DNA of 39,741 bases from an uncultured Bacteroidales bacterium (GTDB taxonomy: Bacteria; Bacteroidota; Bacteroidia; Bacteroidales; Muribaculaceae): contig CACZAC010000024.1 of assembly GCA_902779125.1 (NCBI GenBank), positions 1 through 39,741 of the forward strand, given 5' to 3'. Each line of letters starts with the position of its first letter. The stretch's first letter is position 1. The position numbers and the translations under genes were made by a program. The notes under the pieces are model-generated. The model was not told the origin of the DNA. It worked only from the letters and a program-made list of their open reading frames with translations, and did not search any database. Shown piece after piece: positions 8,355 to 16,187 of the stretch.

Positions 8355-8392
8355 ATCAAGAGGCTCTTCGATTGAAGAGCCTCTTGATTTAG
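8355..8392 (+). terminator. Intrinsic terminator after carboxynorspermidine dehydrogenase
   Basis: A perfect 15-bp stem, 8355-8369 with 8374-8388, encloses the loop GATT and begins at the base after the TAA stop. It is followed by TTTAGTTT. The stem would also serve the convergent NUDIX gene, though no T tract is evident on that side. Confidence 0.9.
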
Positions 8393-8446
8393 TTTAGGGT
8401 TTAGAGTTTAGAGGGGCTTGCGCGCTCCTTTTAACTCCTAACTTCT
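8388..8446. repeat. Heptamer repeats facing each other between convergent genes
   Basis: On the plus strand 8388-8416 reads as degenerate heptamers (GTTTAGG, GTTTAGA, GTTTAGA) after the rightward gene. On the minus strand 8446-8427 carries AGAAGTTAGGAGTTAAAAGG, overlapping the 3' end of the leftward NUDIX gene. The NUDIX stop codon (TAG, 8440-8438) is inside the repeat. Each half has its G-rich strand in the sense of its own upstream gene. Confidence 0.7.
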
Positions 8447-8839
8447 ATCAAACTGGGCTATCAATTTTTCATCGGCAGTGCACCACTCCAGCGACGGCAG
8501 TTCATCCCAAGGGAGCCAGCGGTTGGCGGCATGCTCGCGCATCAGGAAGTCGGTCGTGGCTGCCGTGCAGCGATAGGCCGCCAGCGTAATTGTAAAATCG
8601 GGATAGTCGTGGGTGACGGTAGCGAGATGCTCGTGGACCTCAACATCAAGTTCCATTTCCTCGATGAGTTCACGGTGCAGGGCCTGTTGGGGCGTCTCGC
8701 CCGGCTCGATTTTTCCGCCCGGGAATTCCCATCGGTGGCTCGTGTATTCATAGCGGGTCACGCCGCGTTGCATGCACAGCACCTTGCCGTCCACCTCGAT
8801 AACGGCAGCCACCACGTTGTAATGCTTGCGTGATGTCAT
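8438..8839 (-). CDS. NUDIX hydrolase, MutT-like (8-oxo-dGTP diphosphatase type)
   Basis: Encodes 133 residues. The NUDIX box spans residues 42-64: G42, E48, R56-E57 and E60-E61 are all present, while the usual Gly near the end is Glu63, a substitution seen in some functional relatives. WEFPGGKIEPGE and the short length fit MutT-type proteins that clean oxidised dGTP from the nucleotide pool; other nucleotide-sugar or dinucleotide substrates are possible. The ATG overlaps the stop of the upstream rhodanese gene as ATGA, so translation is probably coupled. The last codons and the stop lie in a heptamer repeat, so the C-terminus may have been re-cut by that element. Confidence 0.85.
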   Translation of the reverse strand: MTSRKHYNVVAAVIEVDGKVLCMQRGVTRYEYTSHRWEFPGGKIEPGETPQQALHRELIEEMELDVEVHEHLATVTHDYPDFTITLAAYRCTAATTDFLMREHAANRWLPWDELPSLEWCTADEKLIAQFDRS

Positions 8840-9258
8840 TTGACTAAGGTCTTACCAGCGTCCTGCCATGCGATGACGCCTCCCGACAAGTTGGTCACAC
8901 GATAACCTTGTTCGCACAACAGCAGGGCAGCACGTGCACTGCGTCGCCCGCTGCGGCAATAGACTGCAACAGGACGCTGCTTGTCAAGCACAGCCATCGC
9001 ATTCTCGACAAATGCGGTGTCATTCACATCGACAAGCGTTGCTCCAGCGATATGGCCCTCGTCAAACTCATCTCGGGCACGCACGTCGAGCAACTGCACA
9101 TTGGGGTCGGCAATCAGCGACTGGAACTCGTCAACTTTGACGTTGGAGAAATTTGTAAGCATCTTGTTGGCGCTAGAATTCCTGGTAAGAATCTTCGCAC
9201 ACGAGACGCCAATCACCGCCACAATAGCCAGCAACAATAAATACTTCATATTCATCAT
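8836..9258 (-). CDS. Single-domain rhodanese with N-terminal membrane or lipoprotein signal
   Basis: Counting from the ATG at 9258 gives 140 residues. The frame is open further upstream, but that part has no signal and passes through the promoter. Residues 1-20 form a hydrophobic export signal ending in GVSC, which could be a weak lipobox (Cys20). The rhodanese domain is about 35-138, with LLDVRARDEFDEGHI and the active-site loop C101-RSGRRS. Single-domain rhodaneses move sulfane sulfur or act in redox sensing, here apparently at the envelope. It overlaps the NUDIX gene by four bases (ATGA). An ATG at 9249 is an alternative start. Confidence 0.82.
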   Translation of the reverse strand: MMNMKYLLLLAIVAVIGVSCAKILTRNSSANKMLTNFSNVKVDEFQSLIADPNVQLLDVRARDEFDEGHIAGATLVDVNDTAFVENAMAVLDKQRPVAVYCRSGRRSARAALLLCEQGYRVTNLSGGVIAWQDAGKTLVK

Positions 9259-9298
9259 TAAGAATATAATCGTTACCATAATCACGAAAAAATTTGGC

Positions 9299-9339
9299 GC
9301 AAATTTACATACATTTTTCGAAATTCTATGTAACTTTGC
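9299..9339. promoter_or_regulatory. Back-to-back promoters in an inverted repeat
   Basis: GCAAATTTACATA (9299-9311) and TATGTAACTTTGC (9327-9339) are inverted copies with 12 of 13 positions matching. Leftward it gives the -7 TAAATTTG (9307-9300) for rhodanese; rightward it gives TAACTTTG (9331-9338) for the barrel gene at 9385. Each -33 region would overlap the other promoter's -7 region, so the two may compete. Confidence 0.6.
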
Positions 9340-9384
9340 ACCACTTTTCATCAAGTATCAGCATTATCTATACACAATTATTTT

Positions 9385-10101
9385 ATGCGAACCATTCAAC
9401 GATTAGCGTTCACCCTATTGCTCACTGTCACGGCCTTGACCGCTGCAGGGCAATACTATAGCGGTGACCACGCCTTTGACGGCGAACACAAGAATGAGGC
9501 CTCGGTTTCATTGACCACGGGCAAGAACGTCATCACTGGCCCCTGCATCGGCAATACCCTGCACTACAAGCATTACTTTAACAACCACTGGAGCGTTGAC
9601 GGCGGTGCTAACCTGCAGTACACCAAGGGCCTTTACGGCTTTAAGGCCAAGGGCGAGTACCACTTGAAGGTCAAATCTTTCCACATTTTCGCCTCAGGTG
9701 AGTACATGTTCAACCATTACCACAGCTACAACACCAACGAGAATGTTGTCAACATGTCAGCCCGTTTTGAGCGCAGCTATTGGGACATCACCCTTGGTGG
9801 CTCGCTCATCGGCTACAATATGATGGGCGACCACTACACCGAGCCTCTCACGCTCACCTTCGGCGCCCATGCCACATTGCGCCCCCGCACCAACAATTGG
9901 AACGTAGGTTTGCTGTTCCGCAACTATGACGACTTCTACTATGAGAACTGGAATATCAACTGGGGATTGGATTTCTACTACAGGTTCAATCCCAGATGGA
10001 AGTTTTTCGGCGAATTCAACATCCGCCCCGCCGGTTCAATGAGTCAGCTGGCGAGCAAATATGAGACAACAGGTAAAATAGGTTTAATTCATCGATGGTA
10101 A
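9385..10101 (+). CDS. Small secreted outer-membrane beta-barrel-like protein
   Basis: Encodes 238 residues. A signal peptide (about residues 1-22, ending TAAGQ) is followed by alternating polar/aromatic strands of about 10 residues, for example LHYKHYFNNHWSVDGGANLQY and GLDFYYRFNPRWKFFGEFNI. It ends with an aromatic residue (HRW), as outer-membrane barrels often do. I do not recognise a named family. The next gene, a metallophosphoesterase lipoprotein, starts 5 nt after its stop, so the two are likely co-translated and may act together in the envelope; that link is inference. Confidence 0.7.
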   Translation: MRTIQRLAFTLLLTVTALTAAGQYYSGDHAFDGEHKNEASVSLTTGKNVITGPCIGNTLHYKHYFNNHWSVDGGANLQYTKGLYGFKAKGEYHLKVKSFHIFASGEYMFNHYHSYNTNENVVNMSARFERSYWDITLGGSLIGYNMMGDHYTEPLTLTFGAHATLRPRTNNWNVGLLFRNYDDFYYENWNINWGLDFYYRFNPRWKFFGEFNIRPAGSMSQLASKYETTGKIGLIHRW

Positions 10102-10106
10102 GAACA

Positions 10107-11207
10107 ATGAAAAAGTCAATATCATATATCCTCATGGTTGTCATGGCACTTGTGGCAACAAACATATCTTTCACCTCGTGTGAAAAAGTGAGTCCTCAAG
10201 GCGTGCTCATGGGCAACACCAGTGTTGACGACCGCGTGCAACAGTCGCTGACCAACGACTCCTACTTAGGTATGGCTTGGGACAAGACGCTCGTAGACAC
10301 CATCGAGGAGTACTCATTCCTCGTGGGCAGCGACAGCCACATCACCTATGACCCGGGACGACTCGAAGAGATGTTGGAAATCGGCATGGAACACGAAGAC
10401 CTCTTCTATTGCCACCTGGGCGACCTAGCCGACACCAAGCCCGAGTATTATTATAATACCGAAGTAGCGCTCAACAAAGCCACCCAAGAATGGTTTGCCA
10501 AAAACCTTGTTCCCTATGCCGACACGCTCGGGAATGTGTACACCGACACGACTCTGTATATCGACCCGAGAACCACTACCTTATATCGTTCCGATTTCTT
10601 TGATCACTTTGTGCCCTCTTCCTTGCCATTCTATCCTGTTGTCGGCAATCATGACATTACTCACAACGGGTGGGCATTGTACAGCCGGCTGTTCAAGACC
10701 TCGTTCTATGAATTTAAAGTCAGCCTCGTCATCAACGGAGATTCGGTTTGCGACCGGTTCATCTTTCTTGACTCAGCCAACGGCACACTGGGCAAATACC
10801 AAATTGAAAAAATCGACGAGGATGTCTTCGACATCTTAGAAGAGGATGAACTAATCCGCAACACCTTTGTCTTCACCCACACCAACATCTTCCGCCCATC
10901 ACTCAATGAGTTCGCATCGACCTACTGCCGTGAGGAATTGTACTACATCCTGGACAAACTGGCCGACTGGAATACGACCATCGCGTTCTGGGGACATGTC
11001 CACGCGTGGGATGAGCGCGATTTTGGCGGCGTACACCACATCACCATGCCCTCAATGAACTTTGTGGACCATCCCAATGGCGGTGACGACCTGCTCGTCA
11101 GAATTACGGTCAAGAAAGACGGCACCTACAAGATGGAGCGCGTGGGCCTGCACTGCAAAGAAAGGTCAAAACAGGAACTGATGCTTGAAGGATATTCGGT
11201 TCGCTAA
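10107..11207 (+). CDS. Calcineurin-like metallophosphoesterase lipoprotein
   Basis: From the ATG at 10107 this is 366 residues; an in-frame upstream start at 10095 would overlap the previous gene and lengthen the signal. The lipobox FTSC places the lipidated residue at Cys25. The five metallophosphoesterase motifs are in order: D76-x-H78, GDLAD with D106, GNHD (N181-H182), a His in FVFTHTN, and GHVH (H297, H299). These ligate two metals in the calcineurin-like fold, so the enzyme should hydrolyse phosphomonoesters or diesters outside the inner membrane. The substrate is not evident. It is likely in one transcript with the barrel gene before it and perhaps with the GNAT fusion 23 nt after it. 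Confidence 0.87.
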   Translation: MKKSISYILMVVMALVATNISFTSCEKVSPQGVLMGNTSVDDRVQQSLTNDSYLGMAWDKTLVDTIEEYSFLVGSDSHITYDPGRLEEMLEIGMEHEDLFYCHLGDLADTKPEYYYNTEVALNKATQEWFAKNLVPYADTLGNVYTDTTLYIDPRTTTLYRSDFFDHFVPSSLPFYPVVGNHDITHNGWALYSRLFKTSFYEFKVSLVINGDSVCDRFIFLDSANGTLGKYQIEKIDEDVFDILEEDELIRNTFVFTHTNIFRPSLNEFASTYCREELYYILDKLADWNTTIAFWGHVHAWDERDFGGVHHITMPSMNFVDHPNGGDDLLVRITVKKDGTYKMERVGLHCKERSKQELMLEGYSVR

Positions 11208-11230
11208 AAACAGGCTTTCGGTGTTAGGTT

Positions 11231-13015
11231 TTGGACATTAACTCCAATACAACTCGTGTGATTGAATTTAAGGCAATAAGCTTTGATGACCTGGACATCT
11301 TCCGCCTATTTCTACGGTGGGAAGATGTCCAGGGCTGCGAATGGAGCAGCGTGAACCTGCTCACGTGGAACCGCTTCGGGCTGGAATATGCCATCGTCAA
11401 GGGGTATCTGGTGCTGCGGTTCATCTATGACGGACAATACACCCACACCATGCCGATACCGCCAGCGCCCGAGGGGGTTGAACACCCGCAACTGGCCGAG
11501 GCGGGCGACGGTTGTCTGGAATGCGTCGTCCGAGCCCTGCGCGACGAGTGTTTTGCCCATCACCAGCCTTTCAGCATCACCAACATCAACCAGCAGGGAA
11601 TCGACTTCCTGCAACGCGTGTTCCCGGGCGAATTTGAGTTCTCCGGGCCGATGCCCGAGCGCTATGACTACATCTGCCTACGCGAGAAGATTATCGCCCT
11701 CGAGGGCAAGGAGATGCGTCCCAAGCGCCAACACCTGTACCAGTTTCCCCGATTTTATCCCAACCACGAGTACCGCCCGCTAGAGCCCAGCCTGTTCCCC
11801 GAGTGCCTGCAACTGCTGCAGCAATGGAGCGACAATGCCGAGGCCATTGGCCACCTCCAGGGTGCCGACAGCAAGGTGATGGAGCGGGAATCCATCAGTC
11901 AGGTGTTCAACAATTGGGAACGATTTGGAGCCATCGGCGGCGCATTGTTTGTCGATGGCAATATGGTGGCGTTCACCTATGGCGTGCCCATCAACGGCAA
12001 CACGTTTGACCTGTGCGTCGAGAAGGGTGACATTGCCTACAAGGGCGTGTACACCGTCGTGCGCCACGAGTTCATGCAGCAGATTCCCGAGCAATACACC
12101 TATATCAACCTGGAGGAAGACCTGGGACTGCCAGGGTTGCGGCGCGCCAAGTCGTCCTACCATCCTGCCTACCAGATTCAGAAAGACCGTGCAGTTTCCT
12201 ATCCCGAACTGTCGGACGCACAGGAGCAGTTTAAGCGTGAAGGCGTACGCTTGTTGATGCAGACGGTTTTCAACGACCGTGAAGAGGCGCTCGACATCTT
12301 TTTCTCGCGCGTGTACACCTCTGCTGGCAATTATTGCCGCATCGAGGATGGCCAAGTCATATCGGCAGCCCAAGCGCTCCCCTACTCCATGAAATACTAT
12401 AGTGAGCATGCCGACGCTGTTTATCTCTATGCCGTGGGCACCCTGCCCGAATTCCGCGGCAAGCACATGATTTCGCGCCTGTTCAAGTATATGCACCGCG
12501 GGCTGCTGTGCCAGGGCAAAGTGTTTTCAACCTTGCTGATTGAGCAGCCTGGTTTACAGGCGATGTATGAGAAACTAGGCTATGCCCTGGTGGGCACGGC
12601 TCCGCTGCAAGACGAAAATGTGGTGGGAAACGGCTTTGAAGCCTATGACCGGTGGCAGCAGTCACGTCCCTGCGTACTGCTTCAGAACGAGCGCAATTGG
12701 GAGGCGCTACAGATTTACAGCCGTTTTGACAAGTCCTATTACCTCGTCAAGCCCCATTACAAAGGCATGGTGCGCGTCATCAACGTCATGGAAGCCCTGC
12801 AACGCTATGCGGCTGTCCATCCTGACCAGTCACTCAAGTTACAAGTCGTTGGTGATCAGCACAACATCGAAAATAATGGTTGTTATGCCATTCAAGACGG
12901 CAAGGTACAACGCATCCCGCGTTGCACTAGCATCAGCAACTCATTTACTATCAACCAGTTAGCAGAATTTCTCTTCAAGGACGCACCTCTTGAGATGCCC
13001 TTGATGCTGCTATAA
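11231..13015 (+). CDS. DUF2156 (LPG-synthase C-like) fused to Eis-like GNAT acetyltransferase
   Basis: The frame encodes 594 residues from a TTG at 11231. A GTG at 11258 starting VIEFKAISFDDLDIF looks equally natural, since DUF2156 proteins often begin this way. Residues about 10-315 are a DUF2156/LPG_synthase_C-type fold, itself a tandem acyltransferase-like domain, ending in the diagnostic EEDLGLPGLRRAKSSYHP (about 294-311). A second half (about 330-470) is a GNAT domain with motif A VGTLPEFRGKHMISRLF. The last 110 residues resemble the sterol-carrier-like tail of Eis-type acetyltransferases. The likely activity is acyl or aminoacyl transfer to an unknown acceptor. No membrane segment is seen, so it should be cytoplasmic. 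Confidence 0.78.
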   Translation: MDINSNTTRVIEFKAISFDDLDIFRLFLRWEDVQGCEWSSVNLLTWNRFGLEYAIVKGYLVLRFIYDGQYTHTMPIPPAPEGVEHPQLAEAGDGCLECVVRALRDECFAHHQPFSITNINQQGIDFLQRVFPGEFEFSGPMPERYDYICLREKIIALEGKEMRPKRQHLYQFPRFYPNHEYRPLEPSLFPECLQLLQQWSDNAEAIGHLQGADSKVMERESISQVFNNWERFGAIGGALFVDGNMVAFTYGVPINGNTFDLCVEKGDIAYKGVYTVVRHEFMQQIPEQYTYINLEEDLGLPGLRRAKSSYHPAYQIQKDRAVSYPELSDAQEQFKREGVRLLMQTVFNDREEALDIFFSRVYTSAGNYCRIEDGQVISAAQALPYSMKYYSEHADAVYLYAVGTLPEFRGKHMISRLFKYMHRGLLCQGKVFSTLLIEQPGLQAMYEKLGYALVGTAPLQDENVVGNGFEAYDRWQQSRPCVLLQNERNWEALQIYSRFDKSYYLVKPHYKGMVRVINVMEALQRYAAVHPDQSLKLQVVGDQHNIENNGCYAIQDGKVQRIPRCTSISNSFTINQLAEFLFKDAPLEMPLMLL

Positions 13016-13029
13016 TCAGCCCTAATCGG

Positions 13030-14604
13030 TTATCTGATAATATCCTCTGCGTTGGTCACGTTCTCATGGCCGCAATTCTCGTCACATAGTGAGCCGAAGG
13101 GGTCGCTCTTTGGGGCCGGGAACGTATAGAAAACCCAATGCGAGGGCTTCCTGAAACCGAACTTGCGGCCATTGTGCTCGTGAACAGGAGCCTGATAACA
13201 CACCGTCACGCCACTCACATACTTGTCATTATCGTATGGGCTGTATCTCACGCCATTGGTCTCGATATATGCCAAATCCTCTCGGCAATCATGCTCAACG
13301 ATGTTTGGGGGTAACACACGGTTACCGCCAAGGACATTCTTTGCCACCGCCACATATTCGGGCGCGGCGACAGATTCCCAACGACGGCTGGCATGGGCGA
13401 ACCAGCCGCACTCGGTCGCCCACTTGGCGACTTCCTGGATGGACACTTCACCTGCATCGAGATGGCGACGTTCAAACAGATTGAGCAACAACGACAGCTC
13501 GGCGGTGGCTCCCTCGAGAGAGCCCTGCTCGGCACGACCGAGGACTGCAAAGAAGTTGTAACACTCCTCGGCAGTCTTATTATAGACAGTCGTATCCGAC
13601 AGGGTATATGATTTACCATGAATGAATTGACGGCCTTCTTGGGCATGCTCAATCAAAGCGGTAAAGTATTTCACAGCCTCATCGAGTGGCATAAAACGGG
13701 AGGCACTGGCCACGCCCTTGAGATGCTGACGCACGGCCTCCTCGGGATGGAACTGCACACCCAGGGCAAAATGCTTGTCGGTGCGTTCGATGGCTTCGAT
13801 GATTTTAACGCCCTCGGTCATAGTGATGCCTGTAACCCGCAAGGGCGTTCCCGTCACGTCACCCACGACCTGGTGGTGCCAGGAGGGCACATTGCGGATG
13901 ATGCCGGAGCCACAGACGCCATATAACAGCGAGGTGCTATCGGTCACCATTACATCGTGGGGCGTGTAGTAGCGTTTGCCCTCAGCATCACGTTGCATGC
14001 GGTGCACAAAATTGTAATTTTTGCCCATTTCATCGAAGAATTTGCCCAAATCCTGAATAAGCGGTGCCCCCGATACGACACCCAGCATCTGCATGCCGCG
14101 GCACAAGCCTAGCACGGAAATGTCGTGGTCGAGGCAATAAGCCATCGTGAGATATTCCGACATGTCGCGAGTGGCATTGGCGGGACTGTCATCGGCAATG
14201 CCGTGCCAAGGTTGCGGAACGGCAAACAGCGTCGAACTAATGTCACCGCCGCCCAAAAAAACGACTGCCTGCACACCAGTCAGCAGCTGGTCGGCATTGA
14301 TACCATTATAGGTGTCTCGCTTGACAATGTCGGCATATTCCTGAAGCAAAACGCCCATTTCATCGGTATATTTCGGGCATAATACCGTGCTGTCATAGTC
14401 AAATCCCGCAGGGCGCAGCTGGGGCAGAATCACCGCTTCGCCACCTGCCGCCTCGATGGACATAATGACGCGTTCATAGGCTGCACCATTGGGCTGCCAT
14501 GCAATACCAACGCGCACCCGCGCTGAGTCACCAGCCGTCGCAACCAGCGAAATAATCAATGCCAACAGGACAAGTGCCCAGTATCTCAACATCTTGTGTT
14601 CCAT
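13030..14604 (-). CDS. Secreted class I amidotransferase (peptidase C26) with C-terminal SleB-like domain
   Basis: Encodes 524 residues; ATG at 14604 or 14592, the second directly before the signal peptide LRYWALVLLALIISLVATA. Residues about 30-330 are a gamma-glutamyl hydrolase-like amidotransferase: nucleophile Cys168 in GLCRGMQ, and His286/Glu288 in GVQFHPEEA. The remaining part (about 343-500) looks like a cell-wall-hydrolase (SleB/Hydrolase_2) domain: RAEQGSLEGATAELSLLLN with Glu359 as possible catalytic acid, then WESVAAPEYVAVAKNVLGGN. The second assignment is from pattern memory and less sure. Together they suggest periplasmic cleavage of gamma-glutamyl bonds and peptidoglycan. It follows the P1 peptidase gene across a heptamer repeat, probably in one transcript. 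Confidence 0.8.
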   Translation of the reverse strand: MEHKMLRYWALVLLALIISLVATAGDSARVRVGIAWQPNGAAYERVIMSIEAAGGEAVILPQLRPAGFDYDSTVLCPKYTDEMGVLLQEYADIVKRDTYNGINADQLLTGVQAVVFLGGGDISSTLFAVPQPWHGIADDSPANATRDMSEYLTMAYCLDHDISVLGLCRGMQMLGVVSGAPLIQDLGKFFDEMGKNYNFVHRMQRDAEGKRYYTPHDVMVTDSTSLLYGVCGSGIIRNVPSWHHQVVGDVTGTPLRVTGITMTEGVKIIEAIERTDKHFALGVQFHPEEAVRQHLKGVASASRFMPLDEAVKYFTALIEHAQEGRQFIHGKSYTLSDTTVYNKTAEECYNFFAVLGRAEQGSLEGATAELSLLLNLFERRHLDAGEVSIQEVAKWATECGWFAHASRRWESVAAPEYVAVAKNVLGGNRVLPPNIVEHDCREDLAYIETNGVRYSPYDNDKYVSGVTVCYQAPVHEHNGRKFGFRKPSHWVFYTFPAPKSDPFGSLCDENCGHENVTNAEDIIR

Positions 14605-14610
14605 ATCATT

Positions 14611-14660
14611 CCTAACTTCTAACTCCTAACTTCTAACTCCTAACTTCTAACTCTTAATTC
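14611..14660 (-). repeat. Tandem heptamer repeat (GTTAGAA/GTTAGGA) between two leftward genes
   Basis: Read on the minus strand it is ATTAAGA then six alternating GTTAGAA and GTTAGGA units. It starts at the stop codon of the P1 peptidase and ends just before the amidotransferase start. Because the unit is 7 bp and contains TAG, it supplies stops in all three frames. The same repeat is seen at 8427-8446 and 28822-28869. Confidence 0.9.
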
Positions 14661-15781
14661 CTATTCCTCAGCATTTTCAGCACCTGCTCAACGGGAAGTG
14701 CATCAACATGGTTGCCGCTTCTGCCTGTCATCGGGTCGGCCATGAACAGCGAGTTCCACAGCGCCTCGGCAGTGGCCTCGATGGTGGCAGCAAAGATGGA
14801 GGACATCTCGCCATTGGCGAGCACGGTCGAGGTAATCGTCTTGGCACTGCTGTCGATAAGATTGCCTGGTGCCACCGACAGGGCAATGACATAGTCACCA
14901 CTGCCGTTGGAGGCGATGCCGCCAGTCTTGGCCATGCCCATCATGGCGCGCTTGGCGACGCGTTCCAGGTTGCGCGAGTCGAGCGGTGCGTCGGTGATGA
15001 CGACCATCATGCAAGAGCCGTCCACGTTCTCGGTCTTGCGCACATGGTTGATGAAATCATGCTTTTGCAACTTCTGGCCCACCTGCACGCCGTCAATCTC
15101 GAGAATGCCGCCATAGTTGGTCTGGACCAGCACACCGATAGTGTAACCGCCCAGCGAAGCGGGCAACACACGCGACGAGGTGCCGATGCCACCCTTGAAG
15201 CCAAAGCAGATGGTACCCGTTCCAGCACCCACGCAGCCTTGTTCCACAGGACCGCCATGCGCTCCATTGATGGCGTCGATGACCATCTGGGGCGTGACGT
15301 GCATGCCGCGGATGTCGTTCAGCCTGCCGTCGTTGGTCTCACCCACAACAGCGTTGACCGAGCGCTCCTGCTCGTTGCCGGATTGCATCAGCGTGTAGCG
15401 CACGACGCCCTCGATGCCTGCAGCCACGCTCAACGTGTTGGTCAGGATGACGGGAGTCTCGATGTTGCCTAGCTCACTCACCTGAGTCACACCCGCCAGT
15501 TTACCGAAGCCGTTGCCCACATAGATGGCGGCAGGTACCTTCTGGCGGAAAATGTTGCCCTGATGCGGCACGATGGCGGTAACGCCCGTGCGCACGCTGT
15601 CGCCCTCGATGAGCGTCACATGGCCCACCGTCACGCCCGGCACATCGGTAATGGCGTTATAACGGCCCGTTTCAAAAATCCCGGTGGGGAAGCCCCACTC
15701 CCTCAACGTCCTGTGCTGCTGTGCCGTGAGGGTTGCCATCCCCAGTACCAGCACCACTGCCATTAAAACCTGTCGTTTCAT
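14654..15781 (-). CDS. P1 family (DmpA-like) aminopeptidase, secreted
   Basis: From the ATG at 15781, 375 residues with signal peptide MKRQVLMAVVLVLGMATLTAQ; the frame is open 14 codons further, with MTTTMKRQ as a minor alternative. The protein matches the DmpA/P1 peptidase family, Ntn-hydrolases that self-cleave before a Ser or Thr. Key blocks are ITDVPGVTVGHVTL, VVGETNDG and GGIGTSSR, the last with the presumed nucleophile near Ser202/Ser203. DmpA relatives remove N-terminal L-residues or cleave D-amino-acid amides. With a signal peptide and an amidotransferase downstream, it may process peptides or peptidoglycan fragments in the periplasm; that is inference. Confidence 0.85.
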   Translation of the reverse strand: MKRQVLMAVVLVLGMATLTAQQHRTLREWGFPTGIFETGRYNAITDVPGVTVGHVTLIEGDSVRTGVTAIVPHQGNIFRQKVPAAIYVGNGFGKLAGVTQVSELGNIETPVILTNTLSVAAGIEGVVRYTLMQSGNEQERSVNAVVGETNDGRLNDIRGMHVTPQMVIDAINGAHGGPVEQGCVGAGTGTICFGFKGGIGTSSRVLPASLGGYTIGVLVQTNYGGILEIDGVQVGQKLQKHDFINHVRKTENVDGSCMMVVITDAPLDSRNLERVAKRAMMGMAKTGGIASNGSGDYVIALSVAPGNLIDSSAKTITSTVLANGEMSSIFAATIEATAEALWNSLFMADPMTGRSGNHVDALPVEQVLKMLRNRN

Positions 15782-15809
15782 TGTCGTTGTCATTTGTTGC
15801 ATTACTGCA

Positions 15810-15841
15810 CAAAGATACAACAATCACACCACACAGCCCAA
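15810..15841 (-). promoter_or_regulatory. Promoter of the P1 peptidase-amidotransferase pair
   Basis: TATCTTTG at 15817-15810 on the minus strand, with TTG at 15841-15839 after a 21-nt spacer. The leader to the ATG at 15781 is about 20-25 nt. Confidence 0.6.
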
Positions 15842-15849
15842 CAACACCC

Positions 15850-16187
15850 CAAAAAAAGAAAAGCAATGATATAACTGTTGGCCCAAAACCCTGCGGGGCT
15901 AATGCTAATTACACGAATTGGACCAATTTAACGCGAATTATTAATATTTTTTCGTGAAATTTGTTTTTTTAGCGAAATTCGCATTAAAAAACTTTCAGGG
16001 TCAACTCCTATATCGTTTCAAAAAGAAAAGCACCGGAACGGATTCCAGTGCTTTTCCTGTAGAAAAAACCTCGCTATTGCTCGGTACGGAATGTTAAAGT
16101 TTAATGTTTAAAGAGGCATCCGTTCACATGAGATTACATCGGTCAAATTCTTTAAACATAAGTTATAAAAGTAGCATCGGCTATTTT
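15850..16187. other. Gene-free stretch with nested inverted repeats
   Basis: No coding frame is supported. It holds several inverted repeats: AATTGG/CCAATT (15916-15928) inside CACGAA/TTCGTG (15912-15956), then GCGAA/TTCGC (15972-15982). A terminator-like hairpin lies at 16026-16055, and degenerate GTTTAAA-type heptamers at 16093-16115. The words CACGAATT, CGCGAATT and GCGAAATTCGC recur, as in a decayed interspersed element. Confidence 0.5.
16021..16060 (-). terminator. Intrinsic terminator for the secreted Fn3/sorting-tail gene
   Basis: AAAAGCAC (16026-16033) pairs with GTGCTTTT (16048-16055), and GGAA/TTCC inside, with one C-A mismatch and a 4-nt loop. On the minus strand the stem is followed by CTTTTT. 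It lies about 130 nt past the stop at 16188. Confidence 0.75.
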
